A DNA stretch of 64,000 bases, taken from Flammula alnicola (lineage: Eukaryota > Basidiomycota > Agaricomycetes > Agaricales > Strophariaceae). The notes beneath the pieces are model-generated. The model was not told the origin of the DNA, searched no databases, and saw only the letters and a list, made by a program, of their open reading frames with translations. The DNA lies in contig JADNRV010000168.1 in the NCBI GenBank assembly GCA_015499995.1, positions 45,804 through 109,803 of the forward strand, written 5' to 3'. Below, piece by piece: positions 21,495 through 35,000 of this stretch. Within the stretch, counting starts at the first letter, position 1; every line of letters begins with the position of its first letter. The translations under genes were made by a program, and so were the position numbers.

Positions 21495-24400
21495 CTTTTT
21501 AGCTGGATCTCCATCTTGTGCAAAAGTGAAGACATTAAGAGGAGAGTTTCGAGAACGTGAGATGATATGGTGTTCACTCAGATGCTCCGGTTGATCTGCT
21601 TCCTCTTCTTCCTTCTTTTCTGCCTGACGAAATACTCGCTGCCAGGTGTACTTCTTGCTTATCTGCTTGATGGCTTCTTTCTTGTTTGTAAGGCTGTAAA
21701 GCCGCTTCACAAGTTGGTGTGCAAGTTCTCCCTGATTTAAGTGAAAGAGCATAAGTATCACACTCATGAATTAAGAAAAAGTATACGTACCAGTTGAGTT
21801 GAGTAAGAGTCTGTCATCCCAAATAAATGTATATGCCGTACATAATCACTGAGAAAGTGGAACTTGACTATGAATAGATTGAGTCCTTTGCATTTGCGAT
21901 TGGTTCCAGAAGCTGGAGTTGAAGCAGCTGGTGGTTGACCCTCAGGGATACTCATTGAAGCAGCAGCTGTTGGTAATGGTACAGGTGGAGTCGCAGCAAT
22001 AGGTGGTAAGGACGGCGTTGGTGATAGGACATTGGATGGTGGTGGGACATTGGAATTGGCAGTTGACATAGAGCGGGGAATAGCTGATGACATAGCAGCT
22101 TGCTGTGATGTTTGCCTTCGATTGCAGGCAGCGATCTCCCTAGGAAGCTCTGCCGTTTCGAATTGGAAGCATGTTAGATCACGAAATTGTCGCATTAGCA
22201 TCCCGAACTCAGTTGTGAGCTACTCAAGTAAATCCAATGTGGTGTCTGTGTGCATGTGTAGCTTTGCGAGCGCATGCCATTCCGCCGTTCAATAAAGCAA
22301 TTTCATCAATCATTTGTTGTGAGGCTCTGCAAGCAGACCTTCAAATGCTGGTAGAGCACACTATACAATGGAAGAATTAACAGGTGATTGGATTATGATT
22401 AGAAGCAAAGATACACACCTGAAGCAGGTCCTCAAAGTCTTGCGCTGCTAACTTCTTTATTTCCGATGAATTCACAGCAAATTTGCAGATTGTGCCATGC
22501 CCGAAAGTTGATATATCTCTATATCTAAAAACAAGCAAGCCTGAATAAGACACCTGAATGATAGGTCTTGCAATCGCGCTTACCTTCGATCAAGTTGAAC
22601 AACAAGATCATCTGAGCCACATCCAGCAGCGTGAAGGAGGTGAATAAGATGCGTGAAAAGGGCTTTCCAAACACCAAGTTCAAACTCGTGTAAAAGATCG
22701 ATGACGAGCATTTGAGATGGATTGAATTTGGGTCCTAGGCAGTCAACAAATGCATTCTAAAAGGTGGATGTAAGCTTAACTCTCACTCATACAAGGCCTG
22801 AGTACTCGCCAAGGTTGGAACACCTGAAAAGTGTTTCAGTAAGTCCTCAACAGGTTTGCTACAGATTCCATTTGCTAATCGGTAGATTGCATCTTGGGCG
22901 ATTGTGACTTGCTCGACCATAAATTTTTGGACTTGGTTTATCCGAACAGACATGTCTTGCCGCAGTCCTAGAGCATCCAGCTTTGACTTTAATACACAGC
23001 ATCGAGGACATGGGCATAGGCCTTTGTCTCAGATTGTAGCAAGTAGAACCCTGCCAGAAAAATCAGACCAGACTCATAACCGTAAACAAAATAGAGCCTA
23101 CTTTTCTGGATAATCCACAGAATATGTAAAAAACTGGGGGTAAATGCGGCGTTCAACACTGTCGATACACTTGATAACAATTCCGTAATGGTAGGCATTG
23201 ATGAAGTCGTCATCGAGGATTGCTTTCCAGACTGCGTGCATAAGTTCACGGTGGCAGTGCGTTAAGATTTCCTGCTTTTGCGTGCACCATTTTGTGTGAA
23301 AATTGGAGGCAAAGTCTTGAAATGAGTCGGGTAGCTAAACAAAAGAATCAATCATTTATGAACAGAGAAGCTACACAGAGAAACTTACCGATGGAATGTA
23401 TGCAAGATGATGCATTGCCCCGAATTCAGCTGAGAGCGAAAGTACTTGGAAAGATTCCTAAGCATCAGGTAAATTGGCCATGCTTTTGCATTCCCAAAGT
23501 CTGTGAGATGTGTAGCATCTGATGAGAACATGAGGGCAGTGACAACCTTCTCTCGCTTGCAATCGAGATCGTCCGCAGGAAGCTTTCCATATCTCTGGAC
23601 TTTTTCCTGTTCTGCCAAAAACGCGTCGGAGATGTAGAGCTCTCTGTGGACCCAATCATCTTTTTGTTTTGTGGCATCATGATGGAATAATTTGAAGGGC
23701 AAAAAATGAAGGAGATGGGCAAGGGGGTCACTAAAAGCATCCACGATGGTGGCAGTCAGGTCTCGGTGGAGCAGCCCGGGAACAGTAAATGGTTGGGGCA
23801 GTACCATGGCATTTCCTGAAGGAACAAGAATGTTGACAGACACTTCCATGAACTGGCTTTTGAGATTTGATTGAGAGACTGCCTTGTTGAACCGCTGATT
23901 TTCGCGATGAGCATCAAAGCTGTCAAGATCTTCTTTCTTGAAATCCGGTGATTCGATGACCTTTTGGACAAATGCTGTGATTTCTGCCTCGGACTTTGCA
24001 GTGTTTCCGTTATTCATCCATGACATGATACGAAAGATGGTAGCATTGGCAAAGGGCCAGTAAAATGGGTGATCTGATTCGGGGTCAGGTGGAAGTGGCG
24101 AGGAATCTAAATTGACTCAGTGTGGGTTGGAAAGTTCTTCAAGGGAAAGTGAGCTGTCGGGATCAATGGTGGGATGGCGGGGATAATCTCGCCAGATGCC
24201 AAAGAAATTAGTAGCAGTGACAAGATGATTCTACATGATGAGCAGAACACGCTGGATGGGTCCGGCCTCAGGTTGGGGTGATTCCACTGGAGCCAGAGCT
24301 AGCGGCTCAGGTGGAGTATCCACGAAACGCAAAGGAACTCGGTATGCACGATGAGGCCGTCCGGAGGCCGTCAACGCTGGCAAAGGTGGTTCCAGAGGTT

Positions 24401-27400
24401 CTAGTTCAAGTGGAGTGACATCGTGGATGGGCGAAGGTGGTGTGAGTGGGTTCCGTATCGATATCCATAGCTGTTGGTTCAAGTGGAGTGGCAGCTGACA
24501 TTGTGCATTCGGGCACTGGATGGTCGGGCGAAGGTGGTGCGAGTGGTTCTGTATCGATATCCATAGCTGTTGGTTCAACTGGAGTGGCAGCTGACATCGT
24601 CAATTCCGGTGCTGGATGGTCTATAGCTTGGAATGAAGCCTGCAAGCATAAGTAGTCAGTAAGTATCACAACTAGAGGATAGAATAATTTACTCACCATT
24701 AACCTCTGCTGCTGAGTCAAGGAGATTGGAAAGGCATCATTGCCCTGCTCCACATTGATTTGCTGTGATTTTGTGCAGCTCTTGAGATAATGTACACAAG
24801 CATCAGGAAAAGTCTTCCGGTCTGGCTGGTCTGGCACCAGACAAGCCAGACCATTCCAGACGATCAGAATTTGTATGGCAACATAATGACCTGCACATTT
24901 CTAGTTTATGTTTCTACTCCTATAATTTACTTCTGGTATCACCCATTGGTTCTTCTGTCATAAGTTGGTATTGGCATCATAAATGTGTATCTCGTCAGAA
25001 TTCTCAATGTAGTGCCAGCTCTGTCAGAATTTATTTCTGATATCATGACCAACTCTGCTACCATTAATGTACTAATAGGTTAGGTTTCGGAGCGCAGACT
25101 ACATTGAGCAACCAAAGAGATTTCATGATTACAAACAACAGCTGTATGGTAACCTAGTCACTGGTAGCTGCCTCATCCTCGGAAATAAGTACTTCATTGG
25201 GATCATCAAGTTCACTCTCATTGTCACCAGTAGGGTCTAACTCGTCATTGCGTGAGCCCACCACTGCAGCTGCGGCCTCTAGAATTTCATCCCATTTACC
25301 CTCCGAGAGTTTCTTGATAGTCTGGAAGTGGGCGGCAGCTCGAGTAGCCCACGGTTTGCAGACAAAGCTGCTCTTGGTATCCTTATCAGGAGGGTCACCC
25401 AATCGCCAAAGCTTAAGTGCACGTTCATGCTAGAATGATAGATGATTCTATGTTAGTGAAGGAAGAGAGTTCATAACTAACAGAAAAGCATACCGCAGCA
25501 GCACAGAGAGATAATGCCCCCACTGGAAAACCGTAGAACTTGTCCGTTTTTGATACAAGCTGCTGATGGACTGCGAGGATCTCGATGATTGCGGATGAGC
25601 AGTATGCACCAGACTAAAAGCAAAGGTCAATGAATCAAGATACAAATGAAAATGAAGGAAAGTAATTTACCTTGGTGTCAGGATCCCGATAGATATATCT
25701 TAAGTTTCAAAGTTGATCTGCAATGTACTCCTTCCGTTGCTCTCTCGAATTTTTGTACGGATCGTTCTCTGACAATAGTTTTGTGAGCCATTTCAATGCA
25801 TACTTACCAAGAGAACTGCGCCAGTTCTGTATGGCAGAGCTTGCCTATAAAAGATTAAGAACTGAACATATGATTCAGATCAAAGAGCGAGGAATTTACT
25901 CACCACGGAAAGAACAGCATCATTGCATTCTATAGCTGGAAATTCATCATTCCAGCTCTCTTGTACGACGAAAGGTAGGTCTGGGTGGGCGTTGACACCA
26001 AAACCATCTTCTAACGTGCCAGACCAGTCAATAATTGGCGGTACAACAGACTCATGCCAGGTTCTTATATCACGGCTGTAATTTTCAAAGGGAAGGTGGC
26101 TGGTATTGTAATGTGGCTTTGCTAATCAGCGTCCAGGTTTTGAGAAGGCCTTTTTGTTGTTCGCGCTGTAGAGCTTTATTCCTGACTAAATTTCTGGTCA
26201 GTGTTCACTGCTCACAGATAAGGACAGTATATGAATAATACCATCGTTGTCCCTTCTTGATGATTAACTTGAGTTTTCGCCTTGCTCAAAGATTGCTGTT
26301 TCTTTGGAGCCGGCGCTTGATCTTGAGATCCCTCAGAGTCATTCTGGTTGTTGAAATCACCGCCAGCATTCAGATGTGAGGTACGAGTTTCAGGTCGTTG
26401 TTGACTGCCTTTTGTTGATGCGGACGGCTTGATGGAAGAGCTTGGAAGAGGAGGTTGAACTCGCTCCTTCCAATTCTTCTGTAAGCCGCCGATCTCCACC
26501 GATTTCCCACTCGATTTCAAGAAGAGGTAAGTCGTGAGAAATTTCAACGTGTTAAACTGCACTCACCTCCCTTTTACTTCCTGCATCCTACCTTGTGCGT
26601 TTGCTGGAGCGTATGAAGGTGTAACAATCTTTCGGTGTGCTTGAATGTCTGCACGTAGCTTGCCCTTTTGCTGCTTGGGCCGTTTGTGAGTAGTCACTAG
26701 TGAGTACATTATCAATTGATCTGTTTATCGCTTGAATCCTTACCTTGTCCTTTTTGCGTTGCTTTTTCTTCAAGGCCTTGTCCTGTTCAACAGATGCATC
26801 AGAGAACCCAGGATCTCCTTCTTCCTCATCATCCTCATCTGCAGCTGGTGCGTATGGATCACTTTCATCTCCAGATTCTGGCTCAAAGTTGAAAGTGTCC
26901 ATTCCAAGTAGCCCACCATCGGAGTTGGTGTCGACGGCAGACCAAGGAGGCATTTCGGCCTCACTCGACTTGTCTCCATCCTGTTCAGTTTCTCTAGCAG
27001 GTGTGGTACCAGTGCTGCTATCCTTTGCAGCTTCGAGAGGGGTGTGAGCCTCAATGATAGTTCGGTAAGTCTGCATCGTCTGTAAATCAGGACGCTCAGC
27101 TTGTAATTGACGTTGCCTTTGTTGGCGTTGAACAGTGTCTTCTATAGCTGCAACCTCCTTCAAAGCCTTTTATCGCTTTTGCTGCTCCTCAAGTTCCGCA
27201 GCTGCACAGAGACCTGCAAGCTCCTTCTTCTTGGCTATGGTCACAGCCCTTTTCTCTGCCACAGCCACTTGAATTTCTGCCCTGGAACGCTTCAGTGGTT
27301 TCGGGTTTTCAGGAGTTCTTATGTGTCCCCCACGGATTCCTAGTGGAATCCGGCGGATTCCACGTGGATTCCGGGTGATTCCGGTGGAATGGGTTTGGCA

Positions 27401-27533
27401 GAGGGGCCAGCCAAAATACCGGATGTCAGTCCGGTGGAATGAGTACCGGATTGGCCCGGAATCCGGTATGGGCACCGGAATTTGCCGGAACGGAACGCAA
27501 AACGGAATGGAAAATGGAATCTGGTCACCTGTG

Positions 27534-28492
27534 GAGGTCTTTATTGTCCTCCACTGATTCCTACCTGAATCCTGCGGAATCCTGTCATTCCAGAGGAATA
27601 ATTTTTGGGTCATTTTGGCTGAGAGGCCAGCCAAAATGCGAAATTTCATTCCGGGGGAATGCAGACCGGAATGAGCTGCAACCGGAATACCCAACAGGAA
27701 TGGCCGGAACGGAATGGCCACCGGAATCTGGTTATTTCCAAAAAAGGAAATATGGTTATTTTTAGCAACAACGTGAAAATATCACACTATTACATAAAAT
27801 GACATCAAAATGAAACTGTGGGACCTATTTCTAATCAAGATATTCCATATTTAGCAAGTGCAATTTTCAAAACCGCCGGCTTCGGGCGAGTTTTTTTGCG
27901 TTTTTCTCAATGACGAAAGCAGCTAGTCACATGATTTTGATATATTTGTGATTCTGGAAGTATGCTCTATAGTTACTTTTTTTGGCAAAAAGTTCCCACG
28001 GTCCCCAAAACAGACCAAATAAGGTGATTTCAGTTACCCGAGTGAGATGACATATACATATTTGTAATCTCCTTAAAATTCTGAATCTGATGGTACCCCA
28101 TTGACCCTGAATCTCTCAGAATTGGTTACGCAATCTACAAATATATTATAGATAGATAGGGTATGTAGTCCGATGTTTTTGGTAGGTTAGCAACATTTCT
28201 CTGGTCTAATGGTTAAAGGGTCTGGGATATTAGCTACTGGATTTCTTCCGGGGCTTTGGGTTCAATTCCTGAAAGATGCAAAATCTTTGAGTGATATTTT
28301 TCTCTGAGTTCTGTCTAAGTCCACCAAGTTGAAGTCCTAACCGGAATTTCGGTCATTCCTGTGGATTCCGGTCAGGATTCCTGCGGAATTGAGTCCATTC
28401 CTGTGGATTCTGGTCCATTCCTGCGGAGTCCGGTCCATTCCTCTGGAATCCGGTCATTCCGGGAGGAATCAGTGGAGGAATGAAAAGTATTG
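27534..28492. mobile_element. 959-bp hAT-type miniature element nested in its own family
   Basis: The 28-base ends pair as inverted repeats: 13 bases are identical (TCCTCCACTGATTCC core) and the outer parts diverge, with GAGGTCTTTATTG at the left and CAATACTTTTCAT read inward from the right. The 8-base direct repeat CACCTGTG flanks it (27526-27533, 28493-28500). GGATTCC-type subterminal repeats and the phrase GCCAGCCAAAAT are shared with the surrounding element, so both belong to one family. There is no coding sequence. Confidence 0.82.
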
Positions 28493-28939
28493 CACCTGTG
28501 CATGATTTAGTATATATTTATTATATTAAGTAATTAATTAATCATTTTAAATTAATTATACAATGATTTCGGTTAATTTGGCATGAACTGATGGAGTCCG
28601 AAGAGCCCGAGCGGTGCACGTGACCTCAGCAAATCGGCAACATGTTGCCGTGTGGTGATGCAGCTGCAACGTTGCCACGTCACCACCATTCTTCCCTCTC
28701 ACCACCATCCCCATGTTCCCGCCATCGCCATCCCTCCACGCGGACCACCCGCTGCTCCATGCTCACCACGACCACACAACCGCGGAACCAACGACGACGA
28801 CGACCACAGCACCCAACGACAACGGCGTGGATATGCACCACCGAGCCAGCAGGACGCGACGGCGCGGCGCATAAGGGAATACGTGCCGCGGGGGGTGTTG
28901 GATACCAAGGGGGGACCCAGAAATGGGAGGCCCACACGG

Positions 28940-30399
28940 TGATAGGGCCGCAAACCGGCCACGCATGAATTTTGCAATATATCATCTTTTACCTATGGAA
29001 TATTACCGAGACAAAGAGACTATAATGCACCCAATTTAGTAGTCTGAAGCCTAGCTATGCGACTACTAGCTGTCATATAACCTGTGACAATGGTAATCAG
29101 ACGCGGTTCAGAGCTAGCTGAGTCCGTATGATAAGCCGGGAGACAGTTAAAAGTTAGAAAACAGTGAAACATAGAACGCATAAGTCATAAATGACTAGCG
29201 AGGCATAAACGCACCATGGGGAATAAATTAAAAGACTTCTGGATGCTTTGGAAATAGTGCGCAGTGAATTCAGTACAATCAATGTATTGCTGAATAGCTA
29301 GCTACAAAATACTACAACTAGGAGCGCGAGACACAGCTAGTGAAAGCTAGACGCGAATGCGTCAACTACTAGCGAGCGTATCTTGTGACTTACTGAGAAA
29401 CGCACAGGACGCGGACGCGTTAGTTAGACGCACGCTCTACCCTCTACCCGGGGGACTACCAAAAGTGGTAATAAGACGAGAAAGGAAAGAAGGAACCAGC
29501 ATCAATGATGGCCGCAGATCTGGAATAAAGCGGCACCGCTAGCCGAGACGCACACATGATGTGCATGGTACGCGGAAGTCAGGAGCATCCTAGCGCGCTA
29601 AAATGGGATGAATTTCCAAATCCTTGACCACTATCTGGTCACCTGGAATACTCAACCCTATACCCATTGCCTGCAGGCATTATCTACACGAGATAAGAAT
29701 GTTTTACACTATTTTATTCGCATACTAGAACCACACATAGCTGTAGTATAAAAGATGTACCTATGTAGCTAGTTACCTGAAGCAATCTCTTCCCTGTTTT
29801 ATTTCGAGCTAAGACGCAGTGTCTAGTAAGAAAGAAGACGAATAAAGGATCAGTTTGACTTCATAGAGTTCGTTTGAAGCCAGAGAAGGCTTAGTTAAAT
29901 AAAGAGAAAAGTTCTTGAGGACAAGGTCCAAGAATTTAGAAGCCAGAGTGTGCTTAGAGGCCAAGAGAGCGCCTAGAGAGTCAGAAACAGAGTCCACAGT
30001 GGGCTAGCAGATCGTTCAGAAGGTAGCGCACAGTGCGGCCTTAGTTTCAGACCAGTTCCCAAAGCTTCAGAGTAGCTAGTGGCTTCGAAATTTGAGCTAG
30101 CAGCGTCCTAGAGAGTTCCTCTCAAATAAAAACCATAAAATCAATAAAACCGTTCATCCCTGTGATAAAATGAGGCTTGAAACTACAATAAAACATGTAT
30201 TTGAATAATCCCTCATACCCACTTTAAACAAACTGCAAGACGCTGTCTACAAGTCAGCTAGCTAAACAAAACAAACACCGTGGAGTACAGCACACTACAT
30301 ATTTCTGAAGCTAGTAGAGCGTCGCTCGACCTAGTTAGGATCTCGCTCCGCAGTTGTGTGTGTGTGGTTTAGGTCGCTGAGCGCGTAGCGGGTCTCTCA
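28940..30399 (+). repeat. Solo LTR (1.46 kb), sister of 5912-7389
   Basis: It is nearly identical to 5912-7389 over its whole length, with the same TGATAGGG..TCTCTCA ends. It is flanked by the short direct repeat ACGG (28936-28939, 30400-30403; a following T can be counted to either side), as expected for an LTR left alone by LTR-LTR recombination. It has no polypurine tract in front, unlike the 5912 copy. It sits in the core of the 4.4 kb hAT-type element. Confidence 0.82.
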
Positions 30400-30403
30400 A
30401 CGG

Positions 30404-31420
30404 TACGTCATAAATGACGGCCCTGCAATGAAGGCTGACCCCGCACTGTGTCCCTCGCAGATGCCCCCTGCCGCGGGCACGTCAAACGACGCCAATGGCA
30501 ACGTCGCACGCGGCCCACCCCACAACCGGCATGCGACATGTACACCACGGGAACGTAGGGTGGGCAGTCGCGACGACGACACGACCATGGATGCGACGAC
30601 ACCGCGATGGTGACACGACCCCGGAAGTGCCGACAAGGCGATGACGGAAGCCACGACCGAGACGACGACGCCGCGACCACGGAAGGGCCGACGACATGAC
30701 GCGACCACGGCGGCACCAACGACACGACAACGGACGCGACAACGGACGCGACAACGCCGCAAACACGGAAGCGCTGATGACGCAACCACGGACGCGATGA
30801 CGACATGAGAGCAGTGACGGCTGCCAACAACGTGGCTGCCGTAACACCCACCCATACCCCGTACGTCCATCCCCCATCACATCCCTTCCGCTGACCCCGA
30901 ACCTCCCGCAGACAGGTCCGAGCAGGTCGAGGCCAGCGGATGGCCATCTGCCCACCACAACCACGTCCGCCACGCGACCACCGCGACGGCAACGACGCGG
31001 GAGCACGACCTGGTGCTCCCGTGTCATTCTGACATCGTGTAGGTGGTCGCAACAACGACGGCAACGTGACGCCGCAACAACGGAAGCCACGACGACCGAC
31101 ACAACAATGACGCAACGAACAACCGATGCGACGAACGACCGACGCGACGAACGACGCGACGACGGACCAACACGATGACCATGCGACGAGGTGACAAGGT
31201 GAGGATGGACACGACGACGAGGCGACGACGGAGGTGACCACGTGACGATGACCCCGTAGACGCACGAGTGCAGCTAAGGCTGTCGACGGTGCCTCCGCCG
31301 TGTTGCCAACACCAAAGCCAGTGACGACAATGACACTGCGGCGGCGGCGGCCATGGGATGGCCGTGTGCGAAGGCACCCGGTACATCAAAAACGAGTGGC
31401 AGGGCATTCCTGCTGCTCGT
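30404..31420. repeat. CGAC-rich low-complexity tract
   Basis: About 1 kb of GC-rich sequence built of degenerate CGACGCGACAACG and GACGACGA units, with long open frames on several strands that are only a by-product of the repeat. Its left continuation, interrupted by the solo LTR, is 28570-28939. No protein domain is visible. It forms the core of the 4.4 kb hAT-type element. Confidence 0.6.
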
Positions 31421-31576
31421 TTTCTTGCATTTTCACCCCCCTAACCCTATCTTCCTGCTGCTTTTTTAGTAGTATACTATGTAATTAATAGTATTAATAA
31501 ATATATTTGATTTTCTCCTCACATTGTACATTGCTATATAAGTGCCTAATTTATCTTAATTCCTCTCCAGAGTCCA

Positions 31577-31710
31577 CCGGAATTTTATCATTCCATGTGG
31601 ATTCCTTCCATTCCATGTGGATTCCCTTCCATTCCACGTGGATTCCCTCCCATTCCATGTGGATTCCCTCCCATTCCACGTGGATTCCCTCCCATTCCAC
31701 ATGGAATCAG
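31577..31710. repeat. Tandem subterminal repeats of the hAT-type element
   Basis: Five to six direct units of about 21-22 bases, CATTCCAYGTGGATTCCCTCC, run up to the right terminal inverted repeat. In hAT elements such subterminal repeats are transposase-binding sites. A matching but more degenerate set lies at 28340-28470 at the right end of the nested copy. Confidence 0.7.
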
Positions 31711-31815
31711 TGGGGGAGTGAAAAGTACTCGGTTTTCAGTGGGGTGCTCTCAGTCGTAAGTCATCTTGCACTTTTTGGGTGCTGTGTCCTCATCAATATT
31801 GTCATCTTCAGTCAT

Positions 31816-32013
31816 GTTGTCGAGGGAATTCAGTCTACGTGGCAAGCGCAGGTGTTGGGGAAGGAATGAATAGTGTTGTTGTTGAGTCACCGACGAATCA
31901 CGTTTATGAGGTTGAATTTCAACTTGTCATGTGCTTTTTTAAAAATGTTCCCCTGGATACTGCTCCTGTCTTTACTCTACGTTCATTTCTCCTCAAGTTT
32001 CTGTACCCCAATC
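31816..32013. promoter_or_regulatory. Shared divergent promoter of the inner Plavaka element
   Basis: The 198 bases between the two start codons (31815 minus, 32014 plus) must hold both promoters of the element. No unmistakable TATA box is seen. Short open frames in this stretch are not thought to be real. Confidence 0.4.
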
Positions 32014-35000
32014 ATGTCCCGTGGTTCAAAGCAACATAGCTCAGCAGCAAACCTCCGTTGTACTCACAGAGGGTGTCCTAGAACCTTCAGGAGTGAATCT
32101 GGGTGAACTAATCATGTTCGAACTTCCCACCGAAAATTTGATGGCCATAGGCTTCCCACAAATCTACAGGAAGTAATTCCCAAATCTCCGGCCTCCTCTC
32201 CTGTTCCTTCTCACTCTTCTACAACGCTGCCTTCTCCATTGCAGTTTCCCTCACCAGCTCCAGATCGACAAGAGTCTGAGCCTGAAGAATCTATCCCCAA
32301 ATTGGAGCGGACCCATCATCCATTCATAAATGGTTTGTTTCACTCTTATATCATCCCTTTTTGATGAAATTGTAGGCTTATGTCTTTCTGTAAGATCGGC
32401 CATGTGATGAAAACGGGAACTACCTCCATGAAGGAACCCTAGCACCTCCTCGAACTCAAAAGAAGTGCGACGACTGGACACCATTTGATAGCGAACTTCA
32501 ATTTAAAGTCGCAGATTTCCTTTACCACAGAGAGGAAATGTCGCAAGGCAATATTAACTATCTGCTTGAATTATGGGGTTTGTCGCTTATGAAGCATGGG
32601 AGTTCTGGTCCATTTGAAAGCTATAAACACATTTATGATACAATTGATGCAATCGAGGAAGGTAAGTGGTTTTCGGATGCAACATAGAGACGAAACCGCA
32701 CTTATTATTCAATGTCACACAGGCGATGCACCATGGCAGTGTTTTAAGACTTCTATTGATGAAATCGAGGAGGATGTGCCCAACTGGAAGCAGCAGGAGT
32801 ATGAGATTTGGTACCGTGATCCTGAGGTTGTCGTCCAAATATCCTCGCAAACCCAGATTTTGATAACGAGTTCGATGCGGCTCCGTATGTGGAGTCAGTG
32901 AAGACCGATAAGGATGATAAGGATGGAAAGCAGTGATGGGCTGATTTCATGTCAGCTAATTATGCATGGTGTCACTCTGTAAGTCTCATTTTATTTTCGG
33001 TGTGGGTCCATACTAAGCTTAGGATACAGGATATGATATATGAGGAGGATCCTGTCAATAACGATGGGGCTATGTATGTTCCTATCATATTGGGCAGTGA
33101 CAAAACCACTGTCTCTGTGGGCACCGGCGACATTGAGTACCATCCATTGTATCTTTCCATTGGCACCGTCCATAACTCAGTCCACCGTGCACATCGGAAT
33201 GCTGTAGTTCTGATTGGGTTTTTAGCCATACCCAAAGGTATGATACCACCATTCGTTTCCATGGTCGAAAGCACTGATTCATGTCCCAGATGACTGTAAA
33301 TATGATAACGACCCGAATTTCTGCCGATTCAAGCGCCAGCTCTACCATTCATCCATTTCCGCCATTCTCTCAACTTTGAGGCCAGCAATGAAAACTCCGG
33401 CCGTATATCGATGTCCCGATGGCCATTTCCGTCGCATTATCTTCGACTTGGGCCCCTTTATCGTTATCCAGAGCAGGTAATGCTAGCTGGCATACTTCAA
33501 AACTGGTGTCCACGGTATGTTTGTATTTCACCGTGTATAATCAAACATTTACTCAACTAAAAATTATCAACAGCTGTACCTCACTTCCAACAGATATCGA
33601 CAGTTCTGGCGGTCCTCGAACAAACATGCTAACAGACACATTGATAGCAAGTTTCAATACAGCGACGTTACGGGATGAATATGGAATCGATCCCCAAATT
33701 GTGCCTTTTACCCGCGACTTTCCACGCGCGGATATTCATGAACTCATCTCGTCAGACCTTCTCCATCAAGCCATCAAAGGAATGTTCAAAGATCACCTCG
33801 TTACATGGGTGGGAGACTATCTAGAGGCTGTTTATGAGACAGCAGAAGCGAACCGTATAATGGATGAAATAGACTGAAGGTAAGCTCTTTTAAATCTCTA
33901 TTATGAACTTGGCTGACTTCTGTACAGATTGGCAGCTGTTCCTCCCTTTCCGGAGTTGTGTCGCTTCAAGCAAGGTCGCTGTTTCAAGCAGTGGACCGGC
34001 GATGACTCTAAAGCCTTGATGAAGGTATGTTTCATTTCAGTTGAATGCTAGATGGCCTCATACTCACGAAGTCCTATTTTCAGATCTATTTACCTGCAAT
34101 TCATGGTCTCATTCCTCCGGAGGTAGTAAAGTGCATATCCGCTTTCCTTGACTTTTGCTACATTGCAAGACGTGCCGACTTGTCACTTCGACAGTGCTAT
34201 GCTTCAATCACTCGACAGCGCCCTTCATCAGTTCCATATCTACCAAGAGATATTCCGAGTGTCTGGAGTTCGCGATGGATTCTCGTTGCCACATCAGCAC
34301 TCGTTGGTCCACTATCAAAACAATATTCAAGAATTTGGTGCCCCAGGTGGGCTTTGTTCATCAATAACGGAATAGCGGCACATTACGGCTGTCAAGAAGC
34401 CCTGGCGACGTTCAAGCCATTTTGAGGCACTAGGCCAGATGTTGATAACAAACCAACGTCTCGACAAACTCAACGCTGCTCAGGCTGACTACAAATCACG
34501 TCAAATGCTTCCACCCGAACGTCAGGTGCCTGTTGTGGAAGACGAGGATGATGACAGAGGACCTACGGATGAGAGGGTCTTGGCGGATGTCAAGCTAGCA
34601 CAAACGAAAGGTGTGGTATCTGTTTCAAGATTGTTTACTGCATCTCTCACAAAATTTTCATTTTCAGAGCGAAAATATCCATCTGAGTTGTCATCACTCG
34701 CCGTTCACATCAGGGAACCTCGCTTTCCATCCCTAGTCCATGAATTCCTCTGCCAGCAGCTTGACACGTCGCAGGATGACGCATCCAGCTTCAGTGCAGA
34801 CTCTGACATGTCCGACGACATTCTGGAGATGATTTCTCCAATTTCTGTCTTTCATTCTGCTGTTGCGACATTCTATGCTCTGAGCGATATCTCAGGCATC
34901 CGTGGAATGTGTCGCGAGCACATCCATTCAACTCCATCATGGTGAGCAACTGGTCCACAGAGGGACTGTGTATTTGTGGTTGAAGATCAAGAAAAACCAG

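Larger units (their letters stand above)
27313..31730. mobile_element. 4.4 kb hAT-type element, non-autonomous, with nested insertions
   Basis: The ends are inverted: left GAGTTCTTATGTGTCCCCCAC, read inward, against right GAGTACTTTTCACTCCCCCA. A 9-base direct repeat, GGTTTTCAG, lies on both sides (27304-27312, 31731-31739), compatible with the 8-base hAT duplication plus a shared base. Subterminal GGATTCC/GGAATCC repeats occur at both ends. I find no transposase in it. It carries a smaller relative (27534-28492), a solo LTR (28940-30399) and a CGAC-rich low-complexity core. Reading across the site without the element restores the partner-gene frame. Confidence 0.75.
25154..31815 (-). pseudogene. 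Plavaka partner gene, broken by a hAT-type element
   Basis: Unknown Agaricomycete protein that I recognise only as a recurrent neighbour of transposases. The N-terminus is at 31815-31731; the frame resumes at 27304 after removal of the 4.4 kb insertion plus one target copy. In order: a basic-acidic start, an Ala/Glu/Lys-rich helix (QVAVAEKRAVTIAKKKELAG), an acidic linker (about 27050-26800), a Lys-rich KKKQRKKDK patch, a Ser/Gln-rich region (26510-26230), then a globular C-terminal domain (25990-25154) with DWSGTLEDGFG, NWRSSLGKYALKW, RYIYRDPDTK and FPVGALSLCAAA. Several introns are present. Stops include a TGA near 31752 and a TAA near 27176. Confidence 0.55.

Noticed and set aside
28642..28985. 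Short frames left of the solo LTR
   Set aside because: His/Pro/Thr repeats from the same low-complexity tract and overlapping frames on both strands.
30408..31265. 285-codon minus-strand frame
   Set aside because: It is only the translation of the CGAC-rich low-complexity tract; similar frames occur in other phases.
31577..31710. CRISPR-like array
   Set aside because: Repeats are tandem with no spacers of constant length, lie at a transposon end, and the genome is eukaryotic.
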